A stretch of 43,554 bases of DNA from Pectobacterium polonicum (GTDB lineage: Bacteria; Pseudomonadota; Gammaproteobacteria; Enterobacterales; Enterobacteriaceae): the NCBI RefSeq assembly GCF_005497185.1, contig NZ_RJTN01000013.1, forward strand, positions 1-43,554. Reading direction: 5' to 3'. Positions 21,461 through 31,009 of this stretch are shown here, one piece after another. The translations under genes and the position numbers were made by a program. Under the pieces are notes generated by a model. It was given only the letters and a program-made list of their open reading frames with translations. It was not told the origin of the DNA and made no database searches. The stretch's first letter is position 1; each line of letters opens with the position of its first letter.

Positions 21461-22721
21461 ACGGCATACCTTGGTCGAATTGGCTGATGACATCCAGAGC
21501 GCTTTTTACACCATCTTCATGAAAACCGTTGTACCAATAGGCACCACAAAACCAGCTACGGTGGTGTCCATTAATACGTTCACGCTGCTGTTGGTACTCC
21601 GGCGTCTGTTGCGTAAACACCGGGTGATGATAAACCGCGTGGTGCAATGTTTTATCCGGGTCAATATCCTGTTGAGGGTTCAGTGAGACACAGAAGGTGG
21701 TGGATGAACGAACACCTTGTAGGATATTCATATTATACGTGACGGACGCGCGCGAACGGCTAAGCGCTTGATCGACCGGCAGACGATAATTCCAACTCGC
21801 CCAAGCCCGATGGTTCTGGGGTAAAAGCCGGGTATCGGTATGCAGGATCACATGATTAGGTTGGTAGCGTATGCCTCCGAGGATGCGTCGTTCATCGGAC
21901 GTGCTTGTTTCCAGCAGAGCCAGCGCCTGATCGGAATGGCAGGCGAAAATGACCTGATCAAACCGATACGCCTGTTCGGCAGTATGCAGCGTAATTCCTG
22001 CGTTATCACGTACCACCTGGTTGACTGGCGTATGGAGGTGGATCGCTGCTCGATCGCGGATACGCTCGGCAATGCGTCGCACATACTCCCGTGAACCGCC
22101 AGGCACGACCATCCACTGCGGACGATTGACCAAATCCAACAGCCCATGGTGGTTGAAGAAGGTGAGGAAAAGCGATAGAGGAAAATGCCGCATATCCTCA
22201 AGCGATGATGACCAGATTGCTGCGCCCATTGGCAAAAGGTAGTGCTGCGCAAAGAAGGGCGAAAATTTTTCCTGCTGTAACAAGTGGCTTAGCGTCAGCC
22301 CTTGGTTATCTCCACTGGCAAGATACCGCTTGCACACCCGGTTGAAGCGCACGATTTCCGCCACAAACCGATAGAACGCCGGGCGGAACAGGTTACCGCG
22401 CTGGGCAAATAGCGTATTTAGCGTATGCCCGTTATATTCCAGGCCAGAAACCGGGTTACTGACCGAGAAACTCATTTCCGTGGGCTGGCCGATTAAGCCC
22501 AGTTCATCCAGCAGGGCAATGAAGTTTGGATAGGTTCGCTCGTTATAAACAATAAAACCCGTGTCGATAGCATAGTGGATGCCATCCTGAACCACATCGA
22601 CCGTTGCCGTGTGTCCCCCCAGATAATCGTTCGCTTCAAATATCGATACCTGAAAGCGTTCGGATAACCTGAGCGCGCAGGTTAAACCAGAGATACCGCT
22701 ACCAATAATGGCAATCTTCAT
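21453..22721 (-). CDS. FAD-dependent amine-oxidase-like protein (COG2907)
   Basis: The 422-residue flavoprotein starts with a dinucleotide-binding motif, MKIAIIGSGISGLTCALRLS, followed by the amine-oxidase/desaturase-type GGHTATVDV segment. Conserved internal blocks include DTGFIVYNERTYPNF and MGAAIWSSS. Relatives are annotated as NAD/FAD-binding proteins related to phytoene desaturase and amine oxidases; the substrate here is probably a lipid acyl chain, judged from the DUF1365 and Cfa-like partners. It starts 4 bases after the upstream dehydrogenase stop and overlaps the DUF1365 gene, so all are one transcript. Confidence 0.88.
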   Translation of the reverse strand: MKIAIIGSGISGLTCALRLSERFQVSIFEANDYLGGHTATVDVVQDGIHYAIDTGFIVYNERTYPNFIALLDELGLIGQPTEMSFSVSNPVSGLEYNGHTLNTLFAQRGNLFRPAFYRFVAEIVRFNRVCKRYLASGDNQGLTLSHLLQQEKFSPFFAQHYLLPMGAAIWSSSLEDMRHFPLSLFLTFFNHHGLLDLVNRPQWMVVPGGSREYVRRIAERIRDRAAIHLHTPVNQVVRDNAGITLHTAEQAYRFDQVIFACHSDQALALLETSTSDERRILGGIRYQPNHVILHTDTRLLPQNHRAWASWNYRLPVDQALSRSRASVTYNMNILQGVRSSTTFCVSLNPQQDIDPDKTLHHAVYHHPVFTQQTPEYQQQRERINGHHRSWFCGAYWYNGFHEDGVKSALDVISQFDQGMPYE

Positions 22722-22725
22722 ACCT

Positions 22726-23442
22726 TTACCTTACTAACCGGCTGGCCAGCAGACGTTGCCATGACTGTGGGAGCACGGAAATCAATTTGAGTAATAGCGC
22801 AAACCCCAGAGGGAAGGCGATTTCGCGTTTCTTCTTTTTCAGCCCGCGACGAATAGCATCAGAGGCATGTGACACAGCGATCATCATCGGCATGGGGAAA
22901 TCATTACGCGCAGTTAGCGGGGTATCCACAAAACCGGGGAGGATCAGCGACACGGTGATATGGCGGGCTTGCAAATCCAGTGACAGGCTACGGGCGAAAT
23001 ACGCCAGTGCGGACTTTGAAGCCCCATAGGCTTCCGCTCGCGGTAGGGGAACGAGGCTGGCGGTTGACCCGACGAATGCCAGATGACTATGGTTAGCAAG
23101 TTGAGGCAATAGGACTGACAGGCAATTCACGGGACCTATCACGTTGGTTGTTAGCACCCGGCCGATTTTTTCCGCATCAACGACGCCATTATCCAAATAT
23201 TCACAGGTCCCCGCGCAGAGAATCACCAGATCGGCTGTGACGCCGTCCAATGCCTGCCGCGTATCGGCTACGTTCGTCATATCAAATGCTGTGGTACGGA
23301 GGGCTGGGAAGGCGGCAGTTAATGCGTGAAGCCGTTGCTCATCGCGCCCGCAGGCGAGGACGTCCCAGCCGTCTCTGGCATAATCCAGCGCTAACTGTTG
23401 ACCGATGCCCGAACTGGCTCCGGTAATCAACACGCGCTTCAT
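22726..23442 (-). CDS. Short-chain dehydrogenase/reductase
   Basis: The 238-residue protein is a classical SDR: cofactor motif TGASSGIG (residues 7-14), NAG-equivalent LCAGT, catalytic Ser in the GSTAS segment, and YGASK (Tyr-x3-Lys). The C-terminal 40 residues are basic (KKKKRE) then hydrophobic (FALLLKLISVLPQSW), suggesting membrane contact and a lipid-type substrate. The start overlaps the preceding gene by 4 bases. The exact substrate is unknown. Confidence 0.9.
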   Translation of the reverse strand: MKRVLITGASSGIGQQLALDYARDGWDVLACGRDEQRLHALTAAFPALRTTAFDMTNVADTRQALDGVTADLVILCAGTCEYLDNGVVDAEKIGRVLTTNVIGPVNCLSVLLPQLANHSHLAFVGSTASLVPLPRAEAYGASKSALAYFARSLSLDLQARHITVSLILPGFVDTPLTARNDFPMPMMIAVSHASDAIRRGLKKKKREIAFPLGFALLLKLISVLPQSWQRLLASRLVR

Positions 23443-23918
23443 GCCTGAAGTCTCGATTTTAGATAACGGATTGACGAGCCCAGCAGGGGAACATGTTGAT
23501 AAAGCATCGCGCCCATGTCGTAGTAATCTCGGTGGTAGATCACTTTGTCGTCAGCAAAGAGTAGGTGGCTACAGCCCGCGAGCGTCAGCGGCGCATTATG
23601 CTTTAGCGACGGATGGGCATAGTGCATCGTCCAGAACATCGTTGCGCCACCGCGAAAGGTATGGATATCGCTGATATTGAACTGACAATAGCTCAGATTG
23701 TTGAGTGAGTAGGAAAAGTAACGCTGTAAGGCACTCAGCCCATGATGGTTGGAAATAGGATCGATAAAGTGAATATCCTGATGATAAATATCGCCGAGTT
23801 CCGTTAATCCCTCGGTCGTCAGTTCTCGATAGAATGTCTTTATTTTCAGCAAAATGGGTTCATATTCGCTGTTTTCTAGCGAGATACCGCCTTCCTCGCG
23901 CGCTTTTTCTATCGTCAT
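23439..23918 (-). CDS. NTF2-like (SnoaL-type) protein heading the lipid operon
   Basis: This 159-residue protein fits the NTF2-like alpha+beta fold: helical start, then YHQDIHFIDPISNHHGLSALQRYF, then strands with ATMFWTMHYAHPSL and HLLFADDKVIYHRDYYDMGAMLYQ. Such proteins act as small isomerases, cyclases or ligand-binding subunits; no catalytic assignment can be made. I chose the ATG at 23918 with AGGAG 5 bases upstream. It is the first gene of the five-gene leftward operon and overlaps the SDR gene by 4 bases. Confidence 0.82.
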   Translation of the reverse strand: MTIEKAREEGGISLENSEYEPILLKIKTFYRELTTEGLTELGDIYHQDIHFIDPISNHHGLSALQRYFSYSLNNLSYCQFNISDIHTFRGGATMFWTMHYAHPSLKHNAPLTLAGCSHLLFADDKVIYHRDYYDMGAMLYQHVPLLGSSIRYLKSRLQA

Positions 23919-24012
23919 AACCACTCCTGTTAAGGTCACCCACATCCACGTAGTGGAAATGGCTAACAGATAGAGGAACGTCAACGCTTATTAATTGAAA
24001 GTTATCAGCTTA

Positions 24013-24040
24013 GGTATAGATTGAATCCACCATTCGTCAA
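24013..24040 (-). promoter_or_regulatory. Putative promoter of the lipid-modification operon
   Basis: On the minus strand TTGACG (24040-24035) and TATACC (24018-24013) are 16 bases apart, about 95 bases before the first ATG. The -10 context CTATACC resembles sigma-S promoters, which would fit the sigma-S control known for E. coli cfa. Prediction by eye. Confidence 0.4.
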
Positions 24041-24103
24041 ATAAGATTTTTAGGAATGACAAGGGAGCGATAAGTACATTAGGAGGGGAAATGTGGCAGA
24101 AAA

Positions 24104-24150
24104 AGGAAACATGACATGAAAGATAGTGACAACGTCACGCCATGTTTCCT
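24104..24150 (-). terminator. Terminator of srfABC
   Basis: AGGAAACATG (24104-24113) and CATGTTTCCT (24141-24150) form a perfect 10-bp stem with an inner hairpin GTGAC-AAC-GTCAC (24126-24138). On the minus strand the outer stem is followed by TTTTCTG, about 25 bases after the srfC stop. It separates srfABC from the co-directional lipid operon. Confidence 0.75.
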
Positions 24151-24174
24151 ACATCAATAGCGATAGCCTGGAAA

Positions 24175-26637
24175 TTATTTCTCGGCGGGTTTAATTAACG
24201 CCAGAATCGTGCCCAACTGTTCGCGCTGTTCAGCACTGACTTCGCGCGCAGCGGAATAACCCGCATTCTGGATAATCATCTCATTCAAGCCAACTAACCA
24301 GTCATAGATATAAAACGCCGTATTGTTGGTGGGCGTGAGTGATAGCTTGGTGAGGCGCTGCGAAGCACCAAAGCTGACCGCCTGCTTTTCCGGCTTGGCG
24401 AAAATTTTATGTCCGCGATTAATCCGGCTGGCAGGGCGCAGGGATTCATCAAGCTGCTGGAAACCGAGCCAGGCAACAAAGTCCCCGAGAATAGTTAGCA
24501 CGCGCGAAACCTGACGGTCAGCTTTATTCTCGCGGTTGATGCCCAACGATTCACCATCGACCAACATATCGACCAACGCTTCTTCGATCCGCAAACGGAT
24601 GCTGCCGGTAATCAATTCTTCGACCAGCATTTCGATCGTTGATTTCGGCACATTCAGCAGATCGAGGAGCGGGGCATTTTCCGGCAGGCCACGTAGGTAG
24701 TTAATCCAGTAGCGATAAACGCCGTGTGCATAGTCCGCCTCATAGCCATGATCGACGGTAATGGCGGGCGCAGCAGGTTGGTCAAGCGCGATCGGTTCAT
24801 CGGCAAAGAGATCGATCTCGATCCCGACACCAAACGGATCGCTATTGATCAAGGGAGCTGAAGGGTCTTCGGCATCGGTGAGAAAACTGCCATAGCTTGC
24901 GCCTCGCTGTTGCAGATACAGACGGCGTAGCTCATCACGCGAAGGCAAAAGACGTTCCAGCAACTCGCCGTGCACGCCGGTTCGGGTCTGGAGCGATTTA
25001 AGCAAGGTTTCTGCGATGCGCTGTTTTTCCGCGGGATCGTCAACATCAACGGGTAGATACCAGTTCCCCAGCAGGTTATCGCTGAGTTCACGCTGAAGTT
25101 CGTTGAGCTGTTCACCGATGCGCCCAAGCTTCACTTCCCGGTGGACTTCGGCACCCAACCACGTTGCCATACGCGCCACACCGCGCTTATCCATCGCCAG
25201 CATCGTTCCCCAGGCATCACCTGGGTTACCCACATAGCGCTGTACCGCCGCATCGTAGTTTTGCCCGTGCGTAATACGCCGATCGTGGCGAGTGACCGCC
25301 CAAATCAGCCCCGGTTTACGGTGGCTACGAACCTGCGCGTTTTCGCCCTGCGTTTGTTTCACCCAGTGATCCAAGGCTTTACCGACCACTTTAACATCGC
25401 CACGATCGCCAGCGGCGCTGCATACCATCAGTACGTTCATTTCCTGATTATCGGTATAGCGCTCTAGCAGATAGGCGCGTTTTGCGCGCAATAACGTGTG
25501 GGCCAGCGGATACGGTATATGTTGGCGTTTTGCTGGTGGCTCGTCCCGCGTTTCGCGGATTTCACCAAAGCCGGGAAAATCCAACACATCGACCTGCTCG
25601 AACAATGCTTCTTTGGGAGGCAAGTGCAGCGGGACAAGTAACTCTGCGGTCAGCATCGTTAATTCAGCCAGCGAGAGTTCTGTGGTCTTCCCTGCACGTC
25701 CATTCTGAACTGGGCGCACCAACACGCCGGGATCGTCGGCGCTGTGCAGACACTCCAGCGCGGAACCGTCGATCAAACTGTCCGCTGGATTCAAATCATC
25801 ATCCACCAACGTTCGTAACGGGGCTAGCAGCTTGCTCGTACCGGACAGGTGTTGCAACGTGTGACTGAAATGGCGATACGCAGCGGTTAGCGAATTCAAT
25901 TCACCCCATAACACAGAGAAAAGTTGGGCGCGGTCATCAACGGTGAGAGAGGGGGCTAATTCAATCGCAACTGGCCAGAAGTGTGCCTCCAGCTGTTTCT
26001 GCCGTTTGCTATCGTGACGTGCGAGATAGTCCCAGAGTTCGACCACTTCGTCGCGGCTCATCCCTTCTACGGGTTCTGGCTGACGGTGCATCAACAGCGT
26101 TTTAATATGCTCGGCGATATGACGTTCATCTAACTCTTCGAACGTTGTCTCTTGGTTGAGATCGTTCAAAAACGCGTTGGCCATGATCTTGCCGATATCC
26201 AACTCGCTGAGGAGTTGCAACTGAACGGGAAACGATTTGTTCTTCACGCCAGACTGTCGGCTAAAGCGTGTGACGAGCGCAGCGGCTCGGTCAGACGGGT
26301 TAATATGATCGATATAATCCAGCTGTTGCCCTTCAAACGAGGTTTCCAGCTTGCCGTTTTCTCCCCCGGCCAGTGATGCGATCAGATAGTTTTTCCCCGC
26401 CTGAGACAGGCCAAAAAAGCCGATGGCAATCTCTTTCTGCGCCACATTGGACAGGTGCTGCGCTTTATTGTAATTACGGCGCAATTTGACGATCAGGCGG
26501 TCAGCTTCAATATCCAGACGCGGGGCGTTCTGACGCGTGGTTTCAACCCAGTCGATGGCTTGTTCGACACCTTGTGTAACGGCCTGTAGCTGGCCGTGAA
26601 GTCGGGTGGAAAGCTGTTTAGGCGTTAATCGTTTCAT
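24175..26637 (-). CDS. srfC: SrfC, putative virulence factor, dynamin-like GTPase
   Basis: The 820-residue protein has a GTPase-like core: P-loop GLSQAGKNY (residues 76-84), a switch I region near ALVTRFSRQSG, a G3 motif DVLDFPGFGE, and a possible G4 in WAVTRHD. The usual Ser/Thr after the P-loop Lys82 is Asn83, which may weaken magnesium binding. Helical regions before and after resemble large dynamin-type GTPases. srf genes were named in Salmonella as SsrB-regulated factors; the molecular role is not settled. The start overlaps the srfB stop (ATGA, 4 bases), so stoichiometric production with SrfB is likely. Confidence 0.88.
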   Translation of the reverse strand: MKRLTPKQLSTRLHGQLQAVTQGVEQAIDWVETTRQNAPRLDIEADRLIVKLRRNYNKAQHLSNVAQKEIAIGFFGLSQAGKNYLIASLAGGENGKLETSFEGQQLDYIDHINPSDRAAALVTRFSRQSGVKNKSFPVQLQLLSELDIGKIMANAFLNDLNQETTFEELDERHIAEHIKTLLMHRQPEPVEGMSRDEVVELWDYLARHDSKRQKQLEAHFWPVAIELAPSLTVDDRAQLFSVLWGELNSLTAAYRHFSHTLQHLSGTSKLLAPLRTLVDDDLNPADSLIDGSALECLHSADDPGVLVRPVQNGRAGKTTELSLAELTMLTAELLVPLHLPPKEALFEQVDVLDFPGFGEIRETRDEPPAKRQHIPYPLAHTLLRAKRAYLLERYTDNQEMNVLMVCSAAGDRGDVKVVGKALDHWVKQTQGENAQVRSHRKPGLIWAVTRHDRRITHGQNYDAAVQRYVGNPGDAWGTMLAMDKRGVARMATWLGAEVHREVKLGRIGEQLNELQRELSDNLLGNWYLPVDVDDPAEKQRIAETLLKSLQTRTGVHGELLERLLPSRDELRRLYLQQRGASYGSFLTDAEDPSAPLINSDPFGVGIEIDLFADEPIALDQPAAPAITVDHGYEADYAHGVYRYWINYLRGLPENAPLLDLLNVPKSTIEMLVEELITGSIRLRIEEALVDMLVDGESLGINRENKADRQVSRVLTILGDFVAWLGFQQLDESLRPASRINRGHKIFAKPEKQAVSFGASQRLTKLSLTPTNNTAFYIYDWLVGLNEMIIQNAGYSAAREVSAEQREQLGTILALIKPAEK

Positions 26638-29621
26638 TTTTTAAATACACTCCCACTATCGATCCAATAATGGGTCGCTCCTGAACCGTTAGCGGATAAT
26701 GTGTTCAATTTAAGTCGTAAATGATGGGGCGGCACGCGAGTGCCATCTTCCAGCACTGCATCGGCAATTTCAAAGCGTTCGGGGCTGTCCTGATCGTCGC
26801 TTTTTGTTACGGCTAACCGGACGCGCAGTTTACTGTCGCCGACAACCTTGCGGGCTAAATCCTGATCGACGATCGACAGCATATAGAGCGAGGAGGCGGG
26901 CCAGCGTTCGTTGTCTAACTGACGGAAACCGAGGCAGAGTGAACCGCGTACCTGGAAGCTATGTTTCGGGTCAAGCACGAAATCCGGCGCATCCAGATCG
27001 ATATCGCTGTAATACACGTTATCCAGCGTCAGTGCGTTATTGCTGTCCATCATGCCGAGGTAGCGCACCGTAGAGTATGGCTGAAAATCACCGACCTTAA
27101 AGTAAAAGCCCGGTAAGCGCAGATCGAGCGCCAGCAGGCACAACATCGCACCGACGGCCGCAGTGGATTTCGGGTTATCGATACGCCCACGTTTGTTAAA
27201 CGGATACCAGTCGTTGGTGTGATAGCCATCCAGTGACAGCATCCGGTTAATCGGCAGCGGTTGCAGGTGGCGGAACAGCGCCTGAATCCCAGGGAAACGC
27301 GAAGGACGGCCGGTGAGCAGCAGCACATCGCAGGAATACAGCGATACCACTTCAGACATCAGGCGCAGATTCTGCGTGATATTCATTTTGTTAGACAGGA
27401 ATTCGCCGTGCAGCTTGTTCAGTTTGAGGATGAGCGGCACCTGCAAAATATCGAATACGATATCGCTAACCGGCAGCTCGCGCTGCACTTCCGTATTGAT
27501 GTATTCCAGCACTTTACCTGTCGGTGCCTGTTCCAACAATTCGCCGAAGGTGGATTCGATCTCGACGCTGGTATCCAGCGGATCAAAGCGCTCATAGGCT
27601 TCCAGAATCGCGCGACCGATCGGGATAAAGACCTGCAACGTTACCTGCTGGCGTAGCGTAAGCTGCGCGTCCATACGGCCTTCATTGCCGAACAGTTTTG
27701 CCATCAGCGCATCCGGGCTGGCCAATCCTGCTGTTTTCAGCGCGGCCTGTAGCGCGGGAAGGATATAGAGCTGAATCACGTCCAGCAGGATATCATCGCC
27801 CGCGACCTTAAAGCCTTCGCGGAACAGCAGGCGTGGAATGATTTTAACGTTGTTGCCCACACCGTCATCGAGCAGATATTGCGTAATGGCGAGGTCGGTG
27901 GTGCCGCCACCGATGTCGATTGAGGCAATGCGCAGCGTTTTTCCTACGGGTTCGCCTTCGTCGAGTTCTTTATCCGGTCGCGCCATGCTGGCGAAGAAAT
28001 CTTCCGCTCGACCGCCAAAATTCACCTGTGCTTCGTTATACAGATAAACCATCTGTCCGCAGGTCGCTTCATCCCATTCTATTTGCACGTCAGGAACCGG
28101 AACCCGGCTCTGTTGCTTGTCGGCAGGGGTGGTGAAATCGTCATCCATCGGATGCCAGTCCATCGCTTTCCAGACCAGCGCGATCGCTTCATGCATCCGG
28201 CGGCGGAAAATTTCACGTTCAGGCTTCGGCATCGCAGAAGGCAACGTCAAAATGATATTACGCAGCTGGCGCGGTGCGCTGCTGTGGATCATCTTCAACC
28301 GCTGAGCGGCGCTATTCATCTGCATGAGCGCCTGTGCCAGCAGTTCAGAGAGCATGAAGGTCATGATCGAGCTGCGGCTGTAGTGCGGTGAAAATACCGG
28401 TAAACGCTCATCCAGCGGCTGATTGTAGAGAGGTTGACCTTCATCATTCAGCATGATGGTCAGCGGCATGGCAGTCGCTAACGGTTCGGTCTGCGAATGG
28501 GCGTCCGTCTGGCTGAAGCGCCAGCCTGGTGCATAGCTTTCTTCATCCCACAGGTAACGACGCGGGCTGGAAATACCGCTCGATCCTTCCGTTCCCTGAC
28601 GCAGCAACGCCATGTGGCTAGCCTCACGCCCAACGCGGGTGATCGACGGCCAAATGAAGGCGTCATCACGACCGCTTTCTACGGAGAAGTTTTCCTTGCC
28701 GAATTTTGCCTGTGAAAACTCGACGCGGCTCTCAAACAGTTCATTATACAGATAGTGCGGTTCACTCAGATCGCGCAGTTGCAGCTCATAGGTCTGCTTC
28801 AGGCCGTTACTTTCATCAGCATGATCTTCCACCAGAATGCCGCAGGTGTGCGAGTTGCCCACATCCAAAATCAGGTCAACGTTGACCGCGGGTTCCTGCA
28901 ACGTGCTGGTATTGATGCGTATTTCGGGTATTTCGAGCTGGTTGCCCAGCATATCCAACACATTCAAATAGTGTGCCTGATATTCAAATCCCCTGAGCGC
29001 CACTTTCACATCGTGACTATCGCGGTTTTCCTGCACTTTAACCTGCTGAGTAAAGACTTCACGCAGCCACCCGTCAACCCAGGTTTCATCGAGGAATTCA
29101 CCCAGTTCATCGCTGTGATAAGCCAACGCGAAATTTCCACCCGTTTTGATGTCATTGGCATTCGGTGCCAGGGACTCGTACTCGTGGCCTTCGGGATAGG
29201 TTTTGGTATCGAACGCTAAACAAATGCGGTGCGTGTTGCCGTCCTGATCGGGCGTATCTAAAGTGAGGATCTGCATCCGCGCCCAGTTGTCAGGACCGCC
29301 CATAAAAGTACGCGGCGGATTGAAACGGAAGAAGGGCAGTGGCAGCCAGACTTTTTCCAACAGCTTAAGCGATTGCTCAAGCGAAATACTCAACTCAGGC
29401 TTCACGACTTCCGGTTGCATACCGGTTGCAGAAGGTAGCAGGTATTTGTCCGAGTGTTCATCGTAGAGCAGGTGTAGTAAAGGGCCATTGGCACTTTTAC
29501 GCACATAGCAGCTAGGCTGTTCAGCTAAAAACTGCGGCTTTAACGCAAAATCCAAAAACTGAATCCCGCTGTCCTGAATCAACGTAATGCGTTGTTTATA
29601 ATCGGTAATCGTCGCCAGCAT
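26634..29621 (-). CDS. srfB: SrfB, putative virulence factor with actin/Hsp70-like ATPase core
   Basis: The 995-residue protein carries two signature loops of the actin/Hsp70 ATPase superfamily: phosphate-1 LILDVGNSHTCGILVE (about residues 250-265) and phosphate-2 SIDIGGGTTDLAITQY (about 565-580). A third loop may be LLLTGRPSRFPGIQALF (about 770-786), like the adenosine motif. The first 240 residues and the C-terminal 150 are family-specific. No signal peptide or membrane segment is obvious, so it is probably cytosolic or bound to SrfA at the membrane. It starts 2 bases after the srfA stop and overlaps srfC. An ATPase role is inferred from motifs only. Confidence 0.9.
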   Translation of the reverse strand: MLATITDYKQRITLIQDSGIQFLDFALKPQFLAEQPSCYVRKSANGPLLHLLYDEHSDKYLLPSATGMQPEVVKPELSISLEQSLKLLEKVWLPLPFFRFNPPRTFMGGPDNWARMQILTLDTPDQDGNTHRICLAFDTKTYPEGHEYESLAPNANDIKTGGNFALAYHSDELGEFLDETWVDGWLREVFTQQVKVQENRDSHDVKVALRGFEYQAHYLNVLDMLGNQLEIPEIRINTSTLQEPAVNVDLILDVGNSHTCGILVEDHADESNGLKQTYELQLRDLSEPHYLYNELFESRVEFSQAKFGKENFSVESGRDDAFIWPSITRVGREASHMALLRQGTEGSSGISSPRRYLWDEESYAPGWRFSQTDAHSQTEPLATAMPLTIMLNDEGQPLYNQPLDERLPVFSPHYSRSSIMTFMLSELLAQALMQMNSAAQRLKMIHSSAPRQLRNIILTLPSAMPKPEREIFRRRMHEAIALVWKAMDWHPMDDDFTTPADKQQSRVPVPDVQIEWDEATCGQMVYLYNEAQVNFGGRAEDFFASMARPDKELDEGEPVGKTLRIASIDIGGGTTDLAITQYLLDDGVGNNVKIIPRLLFREGFKVAGDDILLDVIQLYILPALQAALKTAGLASPDALMAKLFGNEGRMDAQLTLRQQVTLQVFIPIGRAILEAYERFDPLDTSVEIESTFGELLEQAPTGKVLEYINTEVQRELPVSDIVFDILQVPLILKLNKLHGEFLSNKMNITQNLRLMSEVVSLYSCDVLLLTGRPSRFPGIQALFRHLQPLPINRMLSLDGYHTNDWYPFNKRGRIDNPKSTAAVGAMLCLLALDLRLPGFYFKVGDFQPYSTVRYLGMMDSNNALTLDNVYYSDIDLDAPDFVLDPKHSFQVRGSLCLGFRQLDNERWPASSLYMLSIVDQDLARKVVGDSKLRVRLAVTKSDDQDSPERFEIADAVLEDGTRVPPHHLRLKLNTLSANGSGATHYWIDSGSVFKK

Positions 29622-29623
29622 GA

Positions 29624-31009
29624 TTATTTACTCTCGCGCTTTATCGTCATCGGGAAAACGGTGTCTGCGTCATAACGACCAATACACTCCGCAGCGGTGC
29701 CAGATGCACCTTGTTTACAGACCAGTTCCGGCATTTGGAAACGAGAATTATCGGAACAGCGTGCACCAGAACGACTATTGATGATCAGATTGCCAGAGCC
29801 CATTAATCCCGCCTCAACATTGGCACGACACGTGACACCGTCACCATGGGTGATACGCGCAGTCCCTTTGCCATTTTGGATTTGGTAGCGCAGGCTAGGT
29901 GGCCTTCCGGTAATTGGGGCTTTTCCATCAACAATAACGCGCCAGTTGCCGTTCAGGAATTTGATAGAACCGATTTTCACCGCATCTGCCGGCATCACCA
30001 GGTCATCCCGGCCCGCAGGAAGTGCTGGCACTGGTTCGATAACAGGTTCAACCGATGGTGTAACAGGCTCTTTGGATTCAACAACCGCAGGGGCTTCTGG
30101 TTTGACTGCCTCTACAATCGGCGGAGCCGAAACGGGTGGCTCAACGGTTTTTACGATCTCTTTTTCTACGACAGGTGGGGCGGGTGGCGGTGTGGGTTCA
30201 GCCGGTGTAGAGGCGGGCAATGCACGTTTTTCCTGCTTGACCGTTGCAGCCTGGTCGGATGTCGGTTTGTCGTCTTGTCCTGACACGCAGCCACGTATTT
30301 GTAATGCCAAAATAGCTAACAGTGCGGCGGCAGGTAACAGCCACCACAGACGGAAGAATGGCGTGCGAGCGGGCAACGTTGCCGCGACGTTAGGCGCTGG
30401 TGTCGGCTCGACGGACTCGGACTGAGCGATAGGCTGTGGTTCTGGCTCGGGTTCAGGGTCAATCAATGGAAGCGTTGGTACGCTTGCTACGGGAGTCGGT
30501 GTTATCACAAGCGGCTCGGCGTCCTTGATGACAGGGCGCAGGCAGTCTAACGCATCAAGACGGGATTTCTTATCGAGATTAACGAAGCCCCAGAACGTTA
30601 AAACGGGTTTGCCATCAACCAGATAGACGTGGTTTGCACCGGGGAACTGTATCGCTTTTGCCAGCAGGACACCGAAAAGTTTCTGCCCGGCTTTCTCTGC
30701 ATTTTGCGCACGCAGGCTGATGTCGGCAACCGCGGTTTGATAGGTTTCCAGTAACGACAGCGCCTTTTCTCGTTCTTCTTCACTGGCAGCAATCCAGGAG
30801 GTGACTTTACCGTCAATTGGCGCATACCAGTCAATACGGTCGCCATGCTCGTTGGGTTGAGGAATCGCCAGACAATCGGCAATTTGCTGCTGTTTTCTGA
30901 GACGTAACGTTTCCCGCAATTGAAGTGCTGATGCATAAACTGGCTGCCCGTTCTCACCCAGCGCCAGAAAATCATCCAAACTTCCACTACGTAAAAATAA
31001 TTTTGCCAC
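29624..31009 (-). CDS. srfA: SrfA, membrane-anchored proline-rich virulence factor
   Basis: The 461-residue protein has a soluble N-terminal domain (about 1-165), a Pro/Glu-rich linker (about 167-215), one membrane segment (about 220-240, LWWLLPAAALLAILALQI), a long Pro/Val/Glu-rich stretch (about 255-335) that could span the periplasm, and a C-terminal domain (about 340-461) with four cysteines that may form disulfides. With no signal peptide, a type II topology (N inside, C outside) is likely. The start is GTG at 31009 (AGGT about 10 bases upstream). It leads the srfABC operon. The family call is from context plus the recognisable SrfB and SrfC partners. Confidence 0.82.
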   Translation of the reverse strand: MAKLFLRSGSLDDFLALGENGQPVYASALQLRETLRLRKQQQIADCLAIPQPNEHGDRIDWYAPIDGKVTSWIAASEEEREKALSLLETYQTAVADISLRAQNAEKAGQKLFGVLLAKAIQFPGANHVYLVDGKPVLTFWGFVNLDKKSRLDALDCLRPVIKDAEPLVITPTPVASVPTLPLIDPEPEPEPQPIAQSESVEPTPAPNVAATLPARTPFFRLWWLLPAAALLAILALQIRGCVSGQDDKPTSDQAATVKQEKRALPASTPAEPTPPPAPPVVEKEIVKTVEPPVSAPPIVEAVKPEAPAVVESKEPVTPSVEPVIEPVPALPAGRDDLVMPADAVKIGSIKFLNGNWRVIVDGKAPITGRPPSLRYQIQNGKGTARITHGDGVTCRANVEAGLMGSGNLIINSRSGARCSDNSRFQMPELVCKQGASGTAAECIGRYDADTVFPMTIKRESK

